41,774 nt of DNA from MGBC108787 sp964591225 (GTDB lineage: Bacteria; Bacillota_I; Bacilli_A; RF39; UBA660). The DNA is taken from contig CAZQAO010000002.1 in assembly GCA_964591225.1 (NCBI GenBank), positions 1 to 41,774 on the forward strand, given 5' to 3'. The notes beneath the pieces are model-generated. The model was not told the origin of the DNA and searched no databases. It was given only the letters and a program-made list of their open reading frames with translations. Positions within the stretch are counted from its first letter, which is position 1. Each line of letters begins with the position of its first letter. Shown in pieces: positions 4,911 through 13,821 of the stretch. The position numbers and the translations under genes are program-made.

Positions 4911-7856
4911 GTGTATTTAAAAGCAATTAAAGCCAATGGATTTAAGTCTTTCGCTATCAAAACTCATATTTCATTAGAAAAAGATATTACTTGTATTGTT
5001 GGTCCTAATGGGAGTGGCAAGAGTAATATCGTCGATGCGGTAAGATGGGTACTTGGAGAACAAAGTGTTAAATCACTACGGGGAACCAATGCGATGACTG
5101 ATGTTATTTTTGCGGGTAGTAAGTCTCGCTCGGCAGCTAATCGAGCTGAAGTTTCCTTAATATTTGATAATAGTGATCATTATTTAGATTGTGAATTAAC
5201 TGAAATTGAAGTTAAACGGGTTTTATATCGTAATGGGGAAGGCGAGTATTTTATTAATAATACCCCGGTTCGTTTAAAAGATATTACTAATTTATTTTTA
5301 GATAGTGGAGCTGGTATTGATTCTTTTAATATTATTAGCCAAGGAAGTATTGAATCAGTCATTAATAGTAAACCTTATGAACGACGTAGTATCTTTGAAG
5401 AAGCAGCTGGAGTATTAAAATATAAAAGACGGAAAGAAGAAAGTATCAGAAAGTTAGAAAAAACTAAAGAGAATATGGAAAAAGTTTCTTTAATTATTAC
5501 CGAACTGGAAAGTAACTTGAATCCGTTAAAAGAACAAAGTGAAAATGCTCAAAAATATTTAGAATTAAAAGACCAATTAAAACAACTAGAAATTGCTACT
5601 ATTACCCAAGATATTACGAATATTCATGATAAATACGAAAAAATCAAAATAGCTAAAGAAGAAGGCGACGAACAATTAGTAGCCTTAGAAACTATCGAAA
5701 GTCAAGAAGCCTCTAAATTAGAAAATTTAAAATTAAAAAATTTAAAATTAGAGAGTGCTATCAATGAAAAAAATGCTCAATTATTAGATGTTACTAGTCG
5801 TTATGCTAATTTACAAAATGAGAAATTAATGTATACCGAACGTCAAAAATATAAGCAAGAGGGCGAACAAGTAGATAGTAATATTGTAAAACTAAAAGAA
5901 GAAATATTAGCAATCGATAAAGATATTGCTCTTTTAGAAAATGATTTAGAACAAATAAATAGCCAAAGTAAAAAAATAAAATTAAATTTACAAGATGTTA
6001 ATGAAGAACAAAGTTTGTTAAAAACTAAACAAAATGCTTTGAATATAAAATATCAAAATAATTTGCGCGAGATGTATACTTTAAAAAGCCAAGAAGAAAT
6101 ATTAGAAAATTCGATATTAAATGATAATAAATTACCCGTATCCGTCAAAAGTATTTTAAATAATGATCGTTTGAAACAAGTTTATGGTCCGATTGGTAAA
6201 TTAATTACGGTTCCCTCTTCGTATGCGATAGCTATTGATGTGGCTTTAGGGGCAAGTACTAATTTTTTAGTGGTTGCAGATGAAAATGTAGCGAAAGAAA
6301 GTATTAACTATTTAAAAGAAAATCAATTAGGTAGAGTTACTTTTCTACCCTTAAATATAATTAAAGCTAAAGAAATACCGGCCTCTATATTAAAACGTTT
6401 AGAGCAAATGAATGGCTATATTGGTATTGCTAGTGATTTAGTTGAATATGATGGCAAGTTTACTAATATTATCAAAAATCAATTAGGAAATATTATTGTC
6501 GTCGATACAATTGATACCTTAAATCGGATAGGAAGAATTTTAGAATATAAATATCGGATAGTTAGTTTAGAGGGAGAAATAATTCACACTGGAGGAAGTC
6601 TAACGGGTGGTAGTCTTAAAAGTTCAAGTAGTATTATTAAAGATAAATTGGAATTAGAACAAACTAAAAATAATCGGTTGCATTGTGAAGAATTAAATAC
6701 CCGTTTGCAAAAAGAATTGGATGATTATCATAAAAATCAAGATATATTAAAAGAACAAGAAGATACCTTAAATCGTAATTTATTTCAATTAGAAGAACAA
6801 TTAACGGAAAAAAATAGTAGTTTAGAAACCAAAAAGCAAAAACAATTAGAGTTAAATAAAGAATTAGAAGGTATAACAGCTTTAAAAAGTGGTAACGTCG
6901 ATCAAAAATTAATGAATTTATTAACTATGGTTAATGAAACTTTGAAAGAGAAAAAAGTCTTAGAAACTAATTTAAATCAAATGAAAACAGAAAAAAGTGA
7001 ATTGCAAAGTGAAATTGCCGAGTTAGAACATAATTATCGCGATAAAAATAGTACTTATAATAAGATGCAAAGTGATTTAAAAAATAAAGAAGTAGAGTTA
7101 GGAAAATTAGATATTCAATTAGATAATTTATTGCAAGTTTTAAATGAAACTTATAATATTACTTATGAAAAAGCTAAATTAGATTATGTTTTAGAAATTG
7201 ATAGTTTAGAAGCTCGCAATACAGTTCGCGATTTAAAAAGCAAAATTGCTAATTTAGGAGAAGTAAATGTCTTTGCAATTACTGAATATGAACAATTAAA
7301 TACGCGCTATAACTTTTTAGTGAATCAAAAAAATGATTTGGAACAAGCTAGTCTTAATCTAACCAATGTCATTGCGGAAATGGATACGATTATGATAGAT
7401 AAATTTAAGACGACCTTTAATAAAATTAATGCTGAATTTCAACTGGTCTTTAAAAAATTATTTAAAGGTGGTACCGGAATGTTAAAACTTACTGATCCAG
7501 AAGATGTGTTAAATACTGGTATTGAAATTATCGCCGAACCACCTGGCAAAAAACTTAATTCGATTGGTTTATTAAGTGGTGGGGAAAAAACTTTGACAGC
7601 TATCTCGTTATTATTTGCTGTTTTAAATGTCAAAACTGTCCCATTTTGTATTTTAGATGAAGTAGAAGCTTCTTTAGATGAAGCAAATGTCGATGCTTTC
7701 GGTAAATATTTACAAGAACAAAAAGCCAATAGTCAATTTATTTTGATTACTCATAAAAAAAGAACGATGGAATATGCTGATACTTTATATGGTATAACCA
7801 TGCAAGAATCGGGGGTTAGTAAATTAGTTAGTGTGCATTTAGATAATTTATCATAA
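4911..7856 (+). CDS. smc: Chromosome segregation ATPase SMC, short-armed
   Basis: Residues 31-38 are the Walker A GPNGSGKS. A first coiled coil covers about 165-400, the hinge about 405-545, the second coiled coil about 560-800, and the C-terminal head has the signature LLSGGEKTLTA and Walker B FCILDEVEASLDEANV. SMC with ScpAB compacts and separates origins. The protein is 981 residues, about 200 below the usual near 1180; both head domains and the hinge are complete, so the loss is in the coiled-coil arms. Start is GTG, preceded by GTGAGG inside the end of rnc. Confidence 0.97.
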   Translation: MYLKAIKANGFKSFAIKTHISLEKDITCIVGPNGSGKSNIVDAVRWVLGEQSVKSLRGTNAMTDVIFAGSKSRSAANRAEVSLIFDNSDHYLDCELTEIEVKRVLYRNGEGEYFINNTPVRLKDITNLFLDSGAGIDSFNIISQGSIESVINSKPYERRSIFEEAAGVLKYKRRKEESIRKLEKTKENMEKVSLIITELESNLNPLKEQSENAQKYLELKDQLKQLEIATITQDITNIHDKYEKIKIAKEEGDEQLVALETIESQEASKLENLKLKNLKLESAINEKNAQLLDVTSRYANLQNEKLMYTERQKYKQEGEQVDSNIVKLKEEILAIDKDIALLENDLEQINSQSKKIKLNLQDVNEEQSLLKTKQNALNIKYQNNLREMYTLKSQEEILENSILNDNKLPVSVKSILNNDRLKQVYGPIGKLITVPSSYAIAIDVALGASTNFLVVADENVAKESINYLKENQLGRVTFLPLNIIKAKEIPASILKRLEQMNGYIGIASDLVEYDGKFTNIIKNQLGNIIVVDTIDTLNRIGRILEYKYRIVSLEGEIIHTGGSLTGGSLKSSSSIIKDKLELEQTKNNRLHCEELNTRLQKELDDYHKNQDILKEQEDTLNRNLFQLEEQLTEKNSSLETKKQKQLELNKELEGITALKSGNVDQKLMNLLTMVNETLKEKKVLETNLNQMKTEKSELQSEIAELEHNYRDKNSTYNKMQSDLKNKEVELGKLDIQLDNLLQVLNETYNITYEKAKLDYVLEIDSLEARNTVRDLKSKIANLGEVNVFAITEYEQLNTRYNFLVNQKNDLEQASLNLTNVIAEMDTIMIDKFKTTFNKINAEFQLVFKKLFKGGTGMLKLTDPEDVLNTGIEIIAEPPGKKLNSIGLLSGGEKTLTAISLLFAVLNVKTVPFCILDEVEASLDEANVDAFGKYLQEQKANSQFILITHKKRTMEYADTLYGITMQESGVSKLVSVHLDNLS

Positions 7857-7875
7857 ATAGGGCGAGGGGATTTTG

Positions 7876-8763
7876 ATGGAAAAAATAAGCTTATCCAAGA
7901 AAAATTATGAAAACTTAGAATCACTTGATTTACCTAACCAAATTACCCCAACAGAAGGTAAGATTTATCAATATAATTATAAAAATCAAAAACGAGTTTT
8001 CAAAGAATTATATTATTTAAATGATCAAATAATTGCTAATAAATTATATACTTTGGAAATGTTGGATAATTATCGTGAATTTTTTCCAGCTTCTTTTTAT
8101 ATACCGGATTATTTAGTAACATATAAAAATGAAATGATTGGTTTTTCGTTACTTCATTGTCCTGGTGTAAATTTTGAAAATTTTTTAAATAATAAAAAAA
8201 TTAATTTAAATGATAAATTAGATTATTTAAAAAAGATTGGGGATTTATTAGAAGAGATTGCTTATATGCGCGAATTTACTCCAGTTAATGATTTTTATTT
8301 AAATGATATTCATGCTGCTAATTTTATGGTTAATCCTTCTACTAAAGAATTGGGAGTCGTTGATTTAGATAGTTGTAAAATTGGAGAAAATGAGGCTTTT
8401 GCAGCGCAGTTTTTAACACCTTTATCACTAGCCCATTTAGTTCCATATAAATATCATGTTAGTACTAATTCGGCGGCGAGCGGTTATATTAAAGCTAATT
8501 TAAATTCTGATTTATATTGTTATATGATCATGGTTCTTAATTTTTTATATGGCGGTGCTGTCCATCGGTTAACTTTGGTCGAGTACTATGAATATTTAAA
8601 TTATTTAGAAGATTTAGGTTTTCATAAATCATTTATAGAAGCTGCTCATAAGTTAGTTACTCCGAGTGAAAATGTTAATTTTAAAGAATTTATTCTTTCG
8701 TTTACGGAAGAACAAGTAGGTCGAGCTAGACGAAATGTTTATCAACGAGTTCAAAAAAAATAA
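7876..8763 (+). CDS. Protein-kinase-like fold protein next to smc
   Basis: The 295-residue protein shows a kinase-like catalytic half: NDIHAANFMV matches the HRDxxxxN loop in spacing (catalytic Asp, then Asn five residues later), and GVVDLDSCKIG matches the DFG strand. The N-lobe has KRVFKELYYLN, where the Lys could be the ATP-contacting residue. An alpha-helical C-terminal region follows. Substrate is unknown; it could be a protein kinase, a small-molecule phosphotransferase or a pseudokinase. ATG at 7876 is five bases after GAGGGGA and 19 bases after smc, so it is probably in the rnc-smc operon, where many Bacillota carry ftsY instead. Confidence 0.6.
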   Translation: MEKISLSKKNYENLESLDLPNQITPTEGKIYQYNYKNQKRVFKELYYLNDQIIANKLYTLEMLDNYREFFPASFYIPDYLVTYKNEMIGFSLLHCPGVNFENFLNNKKINLNDKLDYLKKIGDLLEEIAYMREFTPVNDFYLNDIHAANFMVNPSTKELGVVDLDSCKIGENEAFAAQFLTPLSLAHLVPYKYHVSTNSAASGYIKANLNSDLYCYMIMVLNFLYGGAVHRLTLVEYYEYLNYLEDLGFHKSFIEAAHKLVTPSENVNFKEFILSFTEEQVGRARRNVYQRVQKK

Positions 8764-8787
8764 TTCTTTTTTCGAATTATTTTTTTA
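8755..8787. terminator. Bidirectional terminator between the kinase-like gene and def
   Basis: AAAAAATAATTC pairs with GAATTATTTTTT around a T-rich loop. Both convergent genes end inside this element, with the kinase-like gene TAA at 8761-8763 and the def stop at 8785-8787. Confidence 0.8.
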
Positions 8788-9336
8788 TATTTCGCGCATA
8801 TTTTCTTGGTTTTTATAGGGATTTTTTGGGTCAATTTTATCAATAAATAAGATACCATTTAAATGATCTATTTCGTGTTGGAAAGCAACTGCTAAATCTT
8901 CTCTTACTCTTATAGTATAAGGTTTACCCTCGATATCTTGAGCTTCGACAGTGATTCTAGCATATCTAGGAACGATGCCTTCAACTTCGCGATTGATACT
9001 TAAACATCCTTCACCTTCACCCACATAAATTAATTCTTCACTATTACTTTTTATTTTTGGATTAATAACGATATAGTTTTCAAATTTTTCATCATCAACT
9101 TCATTGACAATTACAAAAATTCTTTTGGCAATACCTAATTGAATAAAAGCTAGTCCCATACCAGCTCGTAAATTATATTTTTCCCGAAGATTTTCAATTT
9201 GACTAATTTTTAAATAATCTAACATATCTTGAATAGTTTTTTTATCTTCTTTAGATAATGGAAAAGTAACTTCTTCGCTGATAAGTCGTAAACGTTTGTC
9301 TTTCTCATCTAAAATTACTAAATCAGGTAATGACAT
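8785..9336 (-). CDS. def: Peptide deformylase
   Basis: The 183-residue protein has the three deformylase motifs: GMGLAFIQLG (motif 1, normally GxGLAAxQ), EGCLS (motif 2, with the metal-binding Cys) and QHEIDHLNG (motif 3, HExxH). It removes the formyl group from the N-terminal methionine of new proteins. The longer form with an insertion near the N-terminus is the Gram-positive type II. The ATG follows GAAAGGGA. The gene stands alone, convergent with the kinase-like gene. Confidence 0.95.
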   Translation of the reverse strand: MSLPDLVILDEKDKRLRLISEEVTFPLSKEDKKTIQDMLDYLKISQIENLREKYNLRAGMGLAFIQLGIAKRIFVIVNEVDDEKFENYIVINPKIKSNSEELIYVGEGEGCLSINREVEGIVPRYARITVEAQDIEGKPYTIRVREDLAVAFQHEIDHLNGILFIDKIDPKNPYKNQENMREI

Positions 9337-9400
9337 ATAAATCCCTTTCTTTCGACAAGTAATGTATCACAAAAATAAAAAAAAAGGAAGATGGAACTTC

Positions 9401-9601
9401 CTAGTTGTTATAATTGTTGCCCCAATTCCATCCGGCACCAATAATGATGACTAAAAGAATGAATAGGACAATCCATATAGCAGCACCTAAACCATATCCT
9501 GAAGTGTATCCAGCATATCCGGTATTTCCACAACAAGGAGCGGCATTGTATCCACCACTATAACCAGAGTTATAGTAGCCGTTGTTTCCGTAATAATACA
9601 T
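9401..9601 (-). CDS. Small Gly/Tyr/Asn-rich membrane protein, YjcZ-like
   Basis: The 66-residue protein begins with repeated Tyr/Gly/Asn residues, contains a Cys-Cys pair (APCCGN), and has one hydrophobic segment IWIVLFILLVIIIGAGW near the C-terminus. This plan resembles the YjcZ family of small Bacillota proteins, several of which are made during sporulation. The resemblance is to composition and the FILL-IIIGA segment, so the family call is moderate. AAAGGAGG lies five bases before the ATG, the strongest ribosome binding site in this part of the window, which suggests high expression. Confidence 0.6.
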   Translation of the reverse strand: MYYYGNNGYYNSGYSGGYNAAPCCGNTGYAGYTSGYGLGAAIWIVLFILLVIIIGAGWNWGNNYNN

Positions 9602-9692
9602 ATATTATACCTCCTTTATGTATCTACTATAGTTTATTATTTAGCTAAAAAAATGCTACTTAGAAATGTCCTAAAAATAGTTATTTTTACAT

Positions 9693-9718
9693 AATATTCA
9701 TTTTTTTTAAAGAATATT
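9693..9718. repeat. Inverted repeat upstream of ftsW-like gene
   Basis: AATATTC (9693-9699) and GAATATT (9712-9718) form a 7-bp inverted repeat overlapping the expected -35 region of the ftsW-like gene. It could be an operator or a weak hairpin. Confidence 0.35.
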
Positions 9719-9728
9719 CCTAAATATA

Positions 9729-9737
9729 TGTTATGAT
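9729..9737 (+). promoter_or_regulatory. Extended -10 promoter of ftsW-like gene
   Basis: TGTTATGAT fits an extended -10 element. The predicted start near 9744 overlaps AGGTGA, giving a leader of about 12 nt. Confidence 0.5.
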
Positions 9738-9755
9738 TATGATAGGTGAAGGCCA

Positions 9756-10940
9756 ATGAGAAAAGTACCAAAATTAAAAGATGTACTAAAGTCTTGTGAT
9801 TTACCATTACTTTTTATGATGGTTCTCTATTCTATTTTGGGATTAGTCATGATTCTAAGTGCCTCTAGTGTTTCAGCTGTCTTACGTTATAATGTTTCTT
9901 CATACTATTTTTTTATTCGGCAACTAATTTTTGTCGTGGTAGCTTTTTTAGGAGGGCTTATTGTCTTAAAATTCCCGACCAGAATTTATAAGTTATTTAC
10001 TCCGTTTTTGGTGGTGGGAATATTGGCTTCTTTAATAGGTTTATTCTTTTATGGAGTTATTTCTAATAATGCTCAAAGTTGGTATCGAATCGGTTTTTTT
10101 AATTTACAACCTAGTGAATTTGCTAAATCGGTTTTAATTATTTATATGGCCGTTTTTTATGAAAAAAGTTTAAAAAAGAAAAATAAAAGTTTATATTATA
10201 ATTTAATTCCTATTTCGGTAGCAGTAGTAATCTTTTTTTTAGTAGCTATGCAACCTGATTTAGGAGGAGCTTTAATTATCGCCGGAATTACTTTTTTAAT
10301 TTTTTTGATAATACCCATTGGTAAACAGAATCAGTTAAAGTTATTAAAGATAATTGGCGTTGGGATTATTTTAGCTTTTGTTATTTTATTATATAGTGGT
10401 AAAGGCTTTATTAATTCTAGGCAACTATCTCGGTTTCAATTTCAAAATCCTTGCAGTCGGTATTCCGAAGATACTGGGTATCAAGTTTGTAATGGGTTTA
10501 TAGCTATTCATAATGGGGGTTTATTTGGGGTAGGACTTGGTAATTCAACCCAAAAATATTTATATTTACCAGAAGCTCATACTGATTTTATATTTCCCAT
10601 TTTAGTTGAAGAACTTGGTGCTATAGCAGGAATTTTAGTATTACTGGGTTATATCTTTATGCTATATCGAATTTTAAAAATTGGTAAAGAAGCTAAAGGT
10701 AATGTTCGGAATACGATTTTGTGTTATGGAACATTTGCTTTTATTTTACTACATCTAGTGGTCAATTTAATGGGGGTATTAGCCCTTATTCCTCTAACCG
10801 GAGTTCCGTTACCATTCTTAAGCTATGGGGGTAGTTTTACCATTAATTTAATTTTAATGTTATTTGTGGTCTTAAGAGTTAGTTATGAAAATCACTATCG
10901 TAAAACGAAAGAAGAAATAGCAATGTTAGAAAAAGCTTAA
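9756..10940 (+). CDS. ftsW: SEDS-family cell-wall polymerase, FtsW/SpoVE-like
   Basis: The 394-residue polytopic protein has about ten membrane segments and SEDS family motifs: NLQPSEFAKS, MQPDLGGALI, a large extracellular loop with GLFGVGLGNSTQKYLYLPEAHTDFIFPILVEELG, and the C-terminal PLTGVPLPFLSYGGS. SEDS proteins polymerise lipid II glycan strands with a partner class B penicillin-binding protein. The SSYYFFIRQ stretch and loop favour FtsW/SpoVE over RodA, but the sequence alone cannot separate division FtsW from sporulation SpoVE. The loop contains two Cys 14 residues apart (NPCSRYSEDTGYQVCNG), which could form a disulfide. Confidence 0.85.
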   Translation: MRKVPKLKDVLKSCDLPLLFMMVLYSILGLVMILSASSVSAVLRYNVSSYYFFIRQLIFVVVAFLGGLIVLKFPTRIYKLFTPFLVVGILASLIGLFFYGVISNNAQSWYRIGFFNLQPSEFAKSVLIIYMAVFYEKSLKKKNKSLYYNLIPISVAVVIFFLVAMQPDLGGALIIAGITFLIFLIIPIGKQNQLKLLKIIGVGIILAFVILLYSGKGFINSRQLSRFQFQNPCSRYSEDTGYQVCNGFIAIHNGGLFGVGLGNSTQKYLYLPEAHTDFIFPILVEELGAIAGILVLLGYIFMLYRILKIGKEAKGNVRNTILCYGTFAFILLHLVVNLMGVLALIPLTGVPLPFLSYGGSFTINLILMLFVVLRVSYENHYRKTKEEIAMLEKA

Positions 10941-11004
10941 ATCTTCTTTTTTTTAAAGGAAAAAACTAATTTACCTTGTACATATAAAGTAGGAGGTGAA
11001 GAAA

Positions 11005-11682
11005 GTGATTAAAAAGTATCTTACTAATCCCTTAATTTTATATGGAGTAATTGGTCTTCTTGTTCTGACTAACGGAGCCAGTGTCATTTATTTTGGCCAT
11101 CAAAAAGAGTCTTGTGAACCAGTTGAAATTGCTGTTGCTCCTAAACAAGAGGAAGAGCCCAAAGAAGAAGAAAAGCAACTATTTCAAGTTGATATTAAAG
11201 GTTATGTTAAGAATCCCGGTGTATATCAAGTGGAAAATGGTACTATTATTAATGATGTCATTAAATTGGCTGGGGGCTTAAAAAGTGGTGGTACGACTGA
11301 GAATATTAATTTAAGTAAAAAAGTAGTCGATGAAGCTATGATTGTTATTTCTTCTAAAAGTGCTTTAAAAAAATCCTCTTGTGTTTGTGAAAATCCGCAA
11401 TCCACTCCAAGTTCTAATCAAGAAGTTTCCTCATTAGAGCCTTCATTTGGAGAAGTTAAAGAAGATAGTGCTACCGAAGAACCATCACCCAATAAAAAAA
11501 TTTCTATTAATACTGCGACTAAAGAAGAATTAATGACTTTATCGGGAATAGGGGAAAAAACAGCCGAAAAAATTATTAGTTATCGCACCGAAAAACCTTT
11601 TACTACGATTGAAGATTTAAAAAATGTAAGTGGCATTGGAGACGCAGTTTTTGAAAAAATTAAAGACTTTATTACAGTCTAA
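11005..11682 (+). CDS. comEA: Competence DNA-binding protein ComEA
   Basis: The 225-residue protein has an N-terminal membrane anchor (about 5-27), an acidic EEEPKEEEK spacer, an SLBB-type domain (VDIKGYVKNPGVYQ and following), a Ser/Pro/Glu linker and a C-terminal helix-hairpin-helix pair (INTATKEELMTLSGIG, then VSGIGDAVFEKI). ComEA binds double-stranded DNA outside the membrane during transformation. The frame opens at a GTG (10996) that overlaps AGGAGG, so the GTG at 11005, eight bases after it, is the likely start. Confidence 0.94.
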   Translation: MIKKYLTNPLILYGVIGLLVLTNGASVIYFGHQKESCEPVEIAVAPKQEEEPKEEEKQLFQVDIKGYVKNPGVYQVENGTIINDVIKLAGGLKSGGTTENINLSKKVVDEAMIVISSKSALKKSSCVCENPQSTPSSNQEVSSLEPSFGEVKEDSATEEPSPNKKISINTATKEELMTLSGIGEKTAEKIISYRTEKPFTTIEDLKNVSGIGDAVFEKIKDFITV

Positions 11683-13735
11683 CTATTTTTATGGCGGGCT
11701 ATTTTTAGTATTAATAATTTATCTTTTAATAACTCTAAAGGGAATAACTTATCAAACTAAATTTAGTCAAGATACTCATGAAATAGTAGCCAAAATTGTT
11801 TCCTATAAAAGTGATGGTGATAAATTATCATTATATTTAAAAGAACGAGAAGTGTTTGTAGCTACTTATTACTTTAAAACTTTAGCAGAAAAAGAAAATA
11901 TAATCGCTGCACTTAGTGTCGGTAAGACTCTTAAATTAACAGGTAATTTAACAGAAATTAAAGAAAATACCATTCCTAATACTTTTAATTATAAAAAATA
12001 TTTATATCACCATCGTATTTATGCTTCTTTTACGATAGAAAACTTAGAAGTAATGTCTACACCTATTTCTTTTTGGAATCGCGTGCGCGAAAGTTTTCAA
12101 AAGCGGATTTTAAAACTCGGTAATAATGCTTATTTACAAGCCTTTATCTTAGGAGATAAAAGTTTAATGAATAGTGAGATGCAAGACGTAATTCAAGAAA
12201 ATGGTGTCAGTCATTTATTTGCTCTTTCGGGAATGCATTTATCTTTTTTTGTGTTAATTTTAAATAAAATTTTAAAAAAAGTAAAATTTAAAAAAGTAAT
12301 CATTTATTTATTTTTACTTTTCTATCTTATTTTAGCAGATTTTCCGGTTTCTCTTATTAGAGCTATATTATTAATGCTTTTTATAGATCTTAATAATAAA
12401 GGAAATTTAGGTTTATCGAAAGTAAAATGTTTATTATTAATTGCTAGTGGACTATTATTTTATAATCCTTTTTATCTTTATGATCTCGGATTTTTATATT
12501 CTTTTGTAGTTACTTTTTCTTTATTATTTACCAAAATTAATTGTCAGCATAAATTTTTACAAATAGTGGCGGTAAGTACTATTACCTTTTTATTTAGTTT
12601 ACCGATTACGGTTTATTCTAATTATGAAATTAATATATTAGCTATTTTAAATAATATTATTTTAGTTCCGTTCGTAAGTAATATTATTTTTCCTTGTGCC
12701 ATTTTAACTTTTTGTTGTTCTTTATTTTTGCCGGTTTTTAACTTATTAATTAGTATTTTAGAAAGTATAAATCAATTTTTAAGTAACTTTGCTATTTATA
12801 TTATAATCGGTAAAATCAACTACTTAGAAATTGGTTTATATTATCTTATTTTAATGCTTTTAATTAAATCTAGATCAAAAAAAATAGCGATACTTATGAG
12901 TATTTATTTAGTCTTTTTAAGTAATAAAGATTTATTTAATTTTAATACTTCGCTTTATTTTTTAGATGTAGGTCAGGGGGATAGTGCTCTTTTAGTAACT
13001 CCTCAAAATAAAAAAGCCATCTTAATTGATACTGGTGGGATAGTAACATATGAGAAAGAAGATTGGCAGAAAAGAGCCCAAGAATATCATTTATCTGATA
13101 ATATTATTTTATTTTTAAAAAGCATGAGCATTCATTATATCGATACTTTAGTGTTAACGCATGGCGATTATGATCACATGGGAGAAGCTAGTCATTTAGT
13201 AAATAATTTTAAGATAAATAAAGTTATTTTTAATCAAGGCGATTATAATGATTTAGAAATTGATTTAATTAATATCTTGAATCAAAAACAGATTAAATAT
13301 TATCAAAATTTAGAGAGCCTTCAGGTAGATTCTTACGTTCTTCAACTTTTAAATACTAAAGAATACGATAATGAAAATGATAATTCTAATGTCATCTATT
13401 TTAATATAAATAATTATCAGTTTCTTTTGATGGGGGATGCAGGAGTAGCCAAAGAAAAAGATATTTTAGCTAAATATGATTTAAAAGATATTGATTTTTT
13501 AAAAGTCGGTCATCATGGCTCTGATACTAGTAGTAGTAAAGAATTTATAGATAAAATAAATCCTAAATATGCTTTTATTTCAGTAGGTGCTAATAATCGG
13601 TATGGTCATCCCAAAGAAAGCGTCTTAAAAGTATTAGCTAATAGGAAAGTATACCGAACTGATCAAGATGGCACCATAGAATTAATTCTAAATAAAAAAG
13701 GTTATAAAATTAAACTTTTTAAAAATCAAACATAA
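11630..13735 (+). CDS. comEC: Competence DNA channel protein ComEC/Rec2
   Basis: The 701-residue protein has an N-terminal membrane segment and DUF4131-like region, the Competence domain (LFALSGMHLSFFVLI and several membrane helices, about 180-420), and a C-terminal metallo-beta-lactamase domain starting LYFLDVGQGDSALLV with LTHGDYDHMG and VGHHGSDTSSSKEF. It is the inner-membrane channel for single-stranded DNA in transformation, the last domain probably degrading one strand. The frame overlaps comEA by 53 bp from a GTG; a later TTG start is possible, so the first 10 or so residues are uncertain. comEB is not between the two genes. Confidence 0.94.
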   Translation: MALETQFLKKLKTLLQSNYFYGGLFLVLIIYLLITLKGITYQTKFSQDTHEIVAKIVSYKSDGDKLSLYLKEREVFVATYYFKTLAEKENIIAALSVGKTLKLTGNLTEIKENTIPNTFNYKKYLYHHRIYASFTIENLEVMSTPISFWNRVRESFQKRILKLGNNAYLQAFILGDKSLMNSEMQDVIQENGVSHLFALSGMHLSFFVLILNKILKKVKFKKVIIYLFLLFYLILADFPVSLIRAILLMLFIDLNNKGNLGLSKVKCLLLIASGLLFYNPFYLYDLGFLYSFVVTFSLLFTKINCQHKFLQIVAVSTITFLFSLPITVYSNYEINILAILNNIILVPFVSNIIFPCAILTFCCSLFLPVFNLLISILESINQFLSNFAIYIIIGKINYLEIGLYYLILMLLIKSRSKKIAILMSIYLVFLSNKDLFNFNTSLYFLDVGQGDSALLVTPQNKKAILIDTGGIVTYEKEDWQKRAQEYHLSDNIILFLKSMSIHYIDTLVLTHGDYDHMGEASHLVNNFKINKVIFNQGDYNDLEIDLINILNQKQIKYYQNLESLQVDSYVLQLLNTKEYDNENDNSNVIYFNINNYQFLLMGDAGVAKEKDILAKYDLKDIDFLKVGHHGSDTSSSKEFIDKINPKYAFISVGANNRYGHPKESVLKVLANRKVYRTDQDGTIELILNKKGYKIKLFKNQT

Positions 13736-13767
13736 CATATATTACATCAATTGATGTTTAGATAGAT

Positions 13768-13793
13768 GAAAGAGAATTTCTCTTTCTCCTTTT
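13768..13793 (+). terminator. Terminator of comEA-comEC
   Basis: GAAAGAG/CTCTTTC encloses a 5-nt loop and is followed by TCCTTTT. Confidence 0.7.
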
Positions 13794-13796
13794 AAG

Positions 13797-13805
13797 TGTT
13801 ATAAT
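13797..13805 (+). promoter_or_regulatory. Extended -10 promoter of holA
   Basis: TGTTATAAT, with a predicted start near 13812 that coincides with the GGTG ribosome binding motif, 10 bases before the ATG. Confidence 0.65.
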
Positions 13806-13821
13806 AAGTTTGGTGTTTTTT

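Noticed and set aside
11081..11281. 66-codon + strand frame within comEA
   Set aside because: Out-of-frame shadow of comEA.
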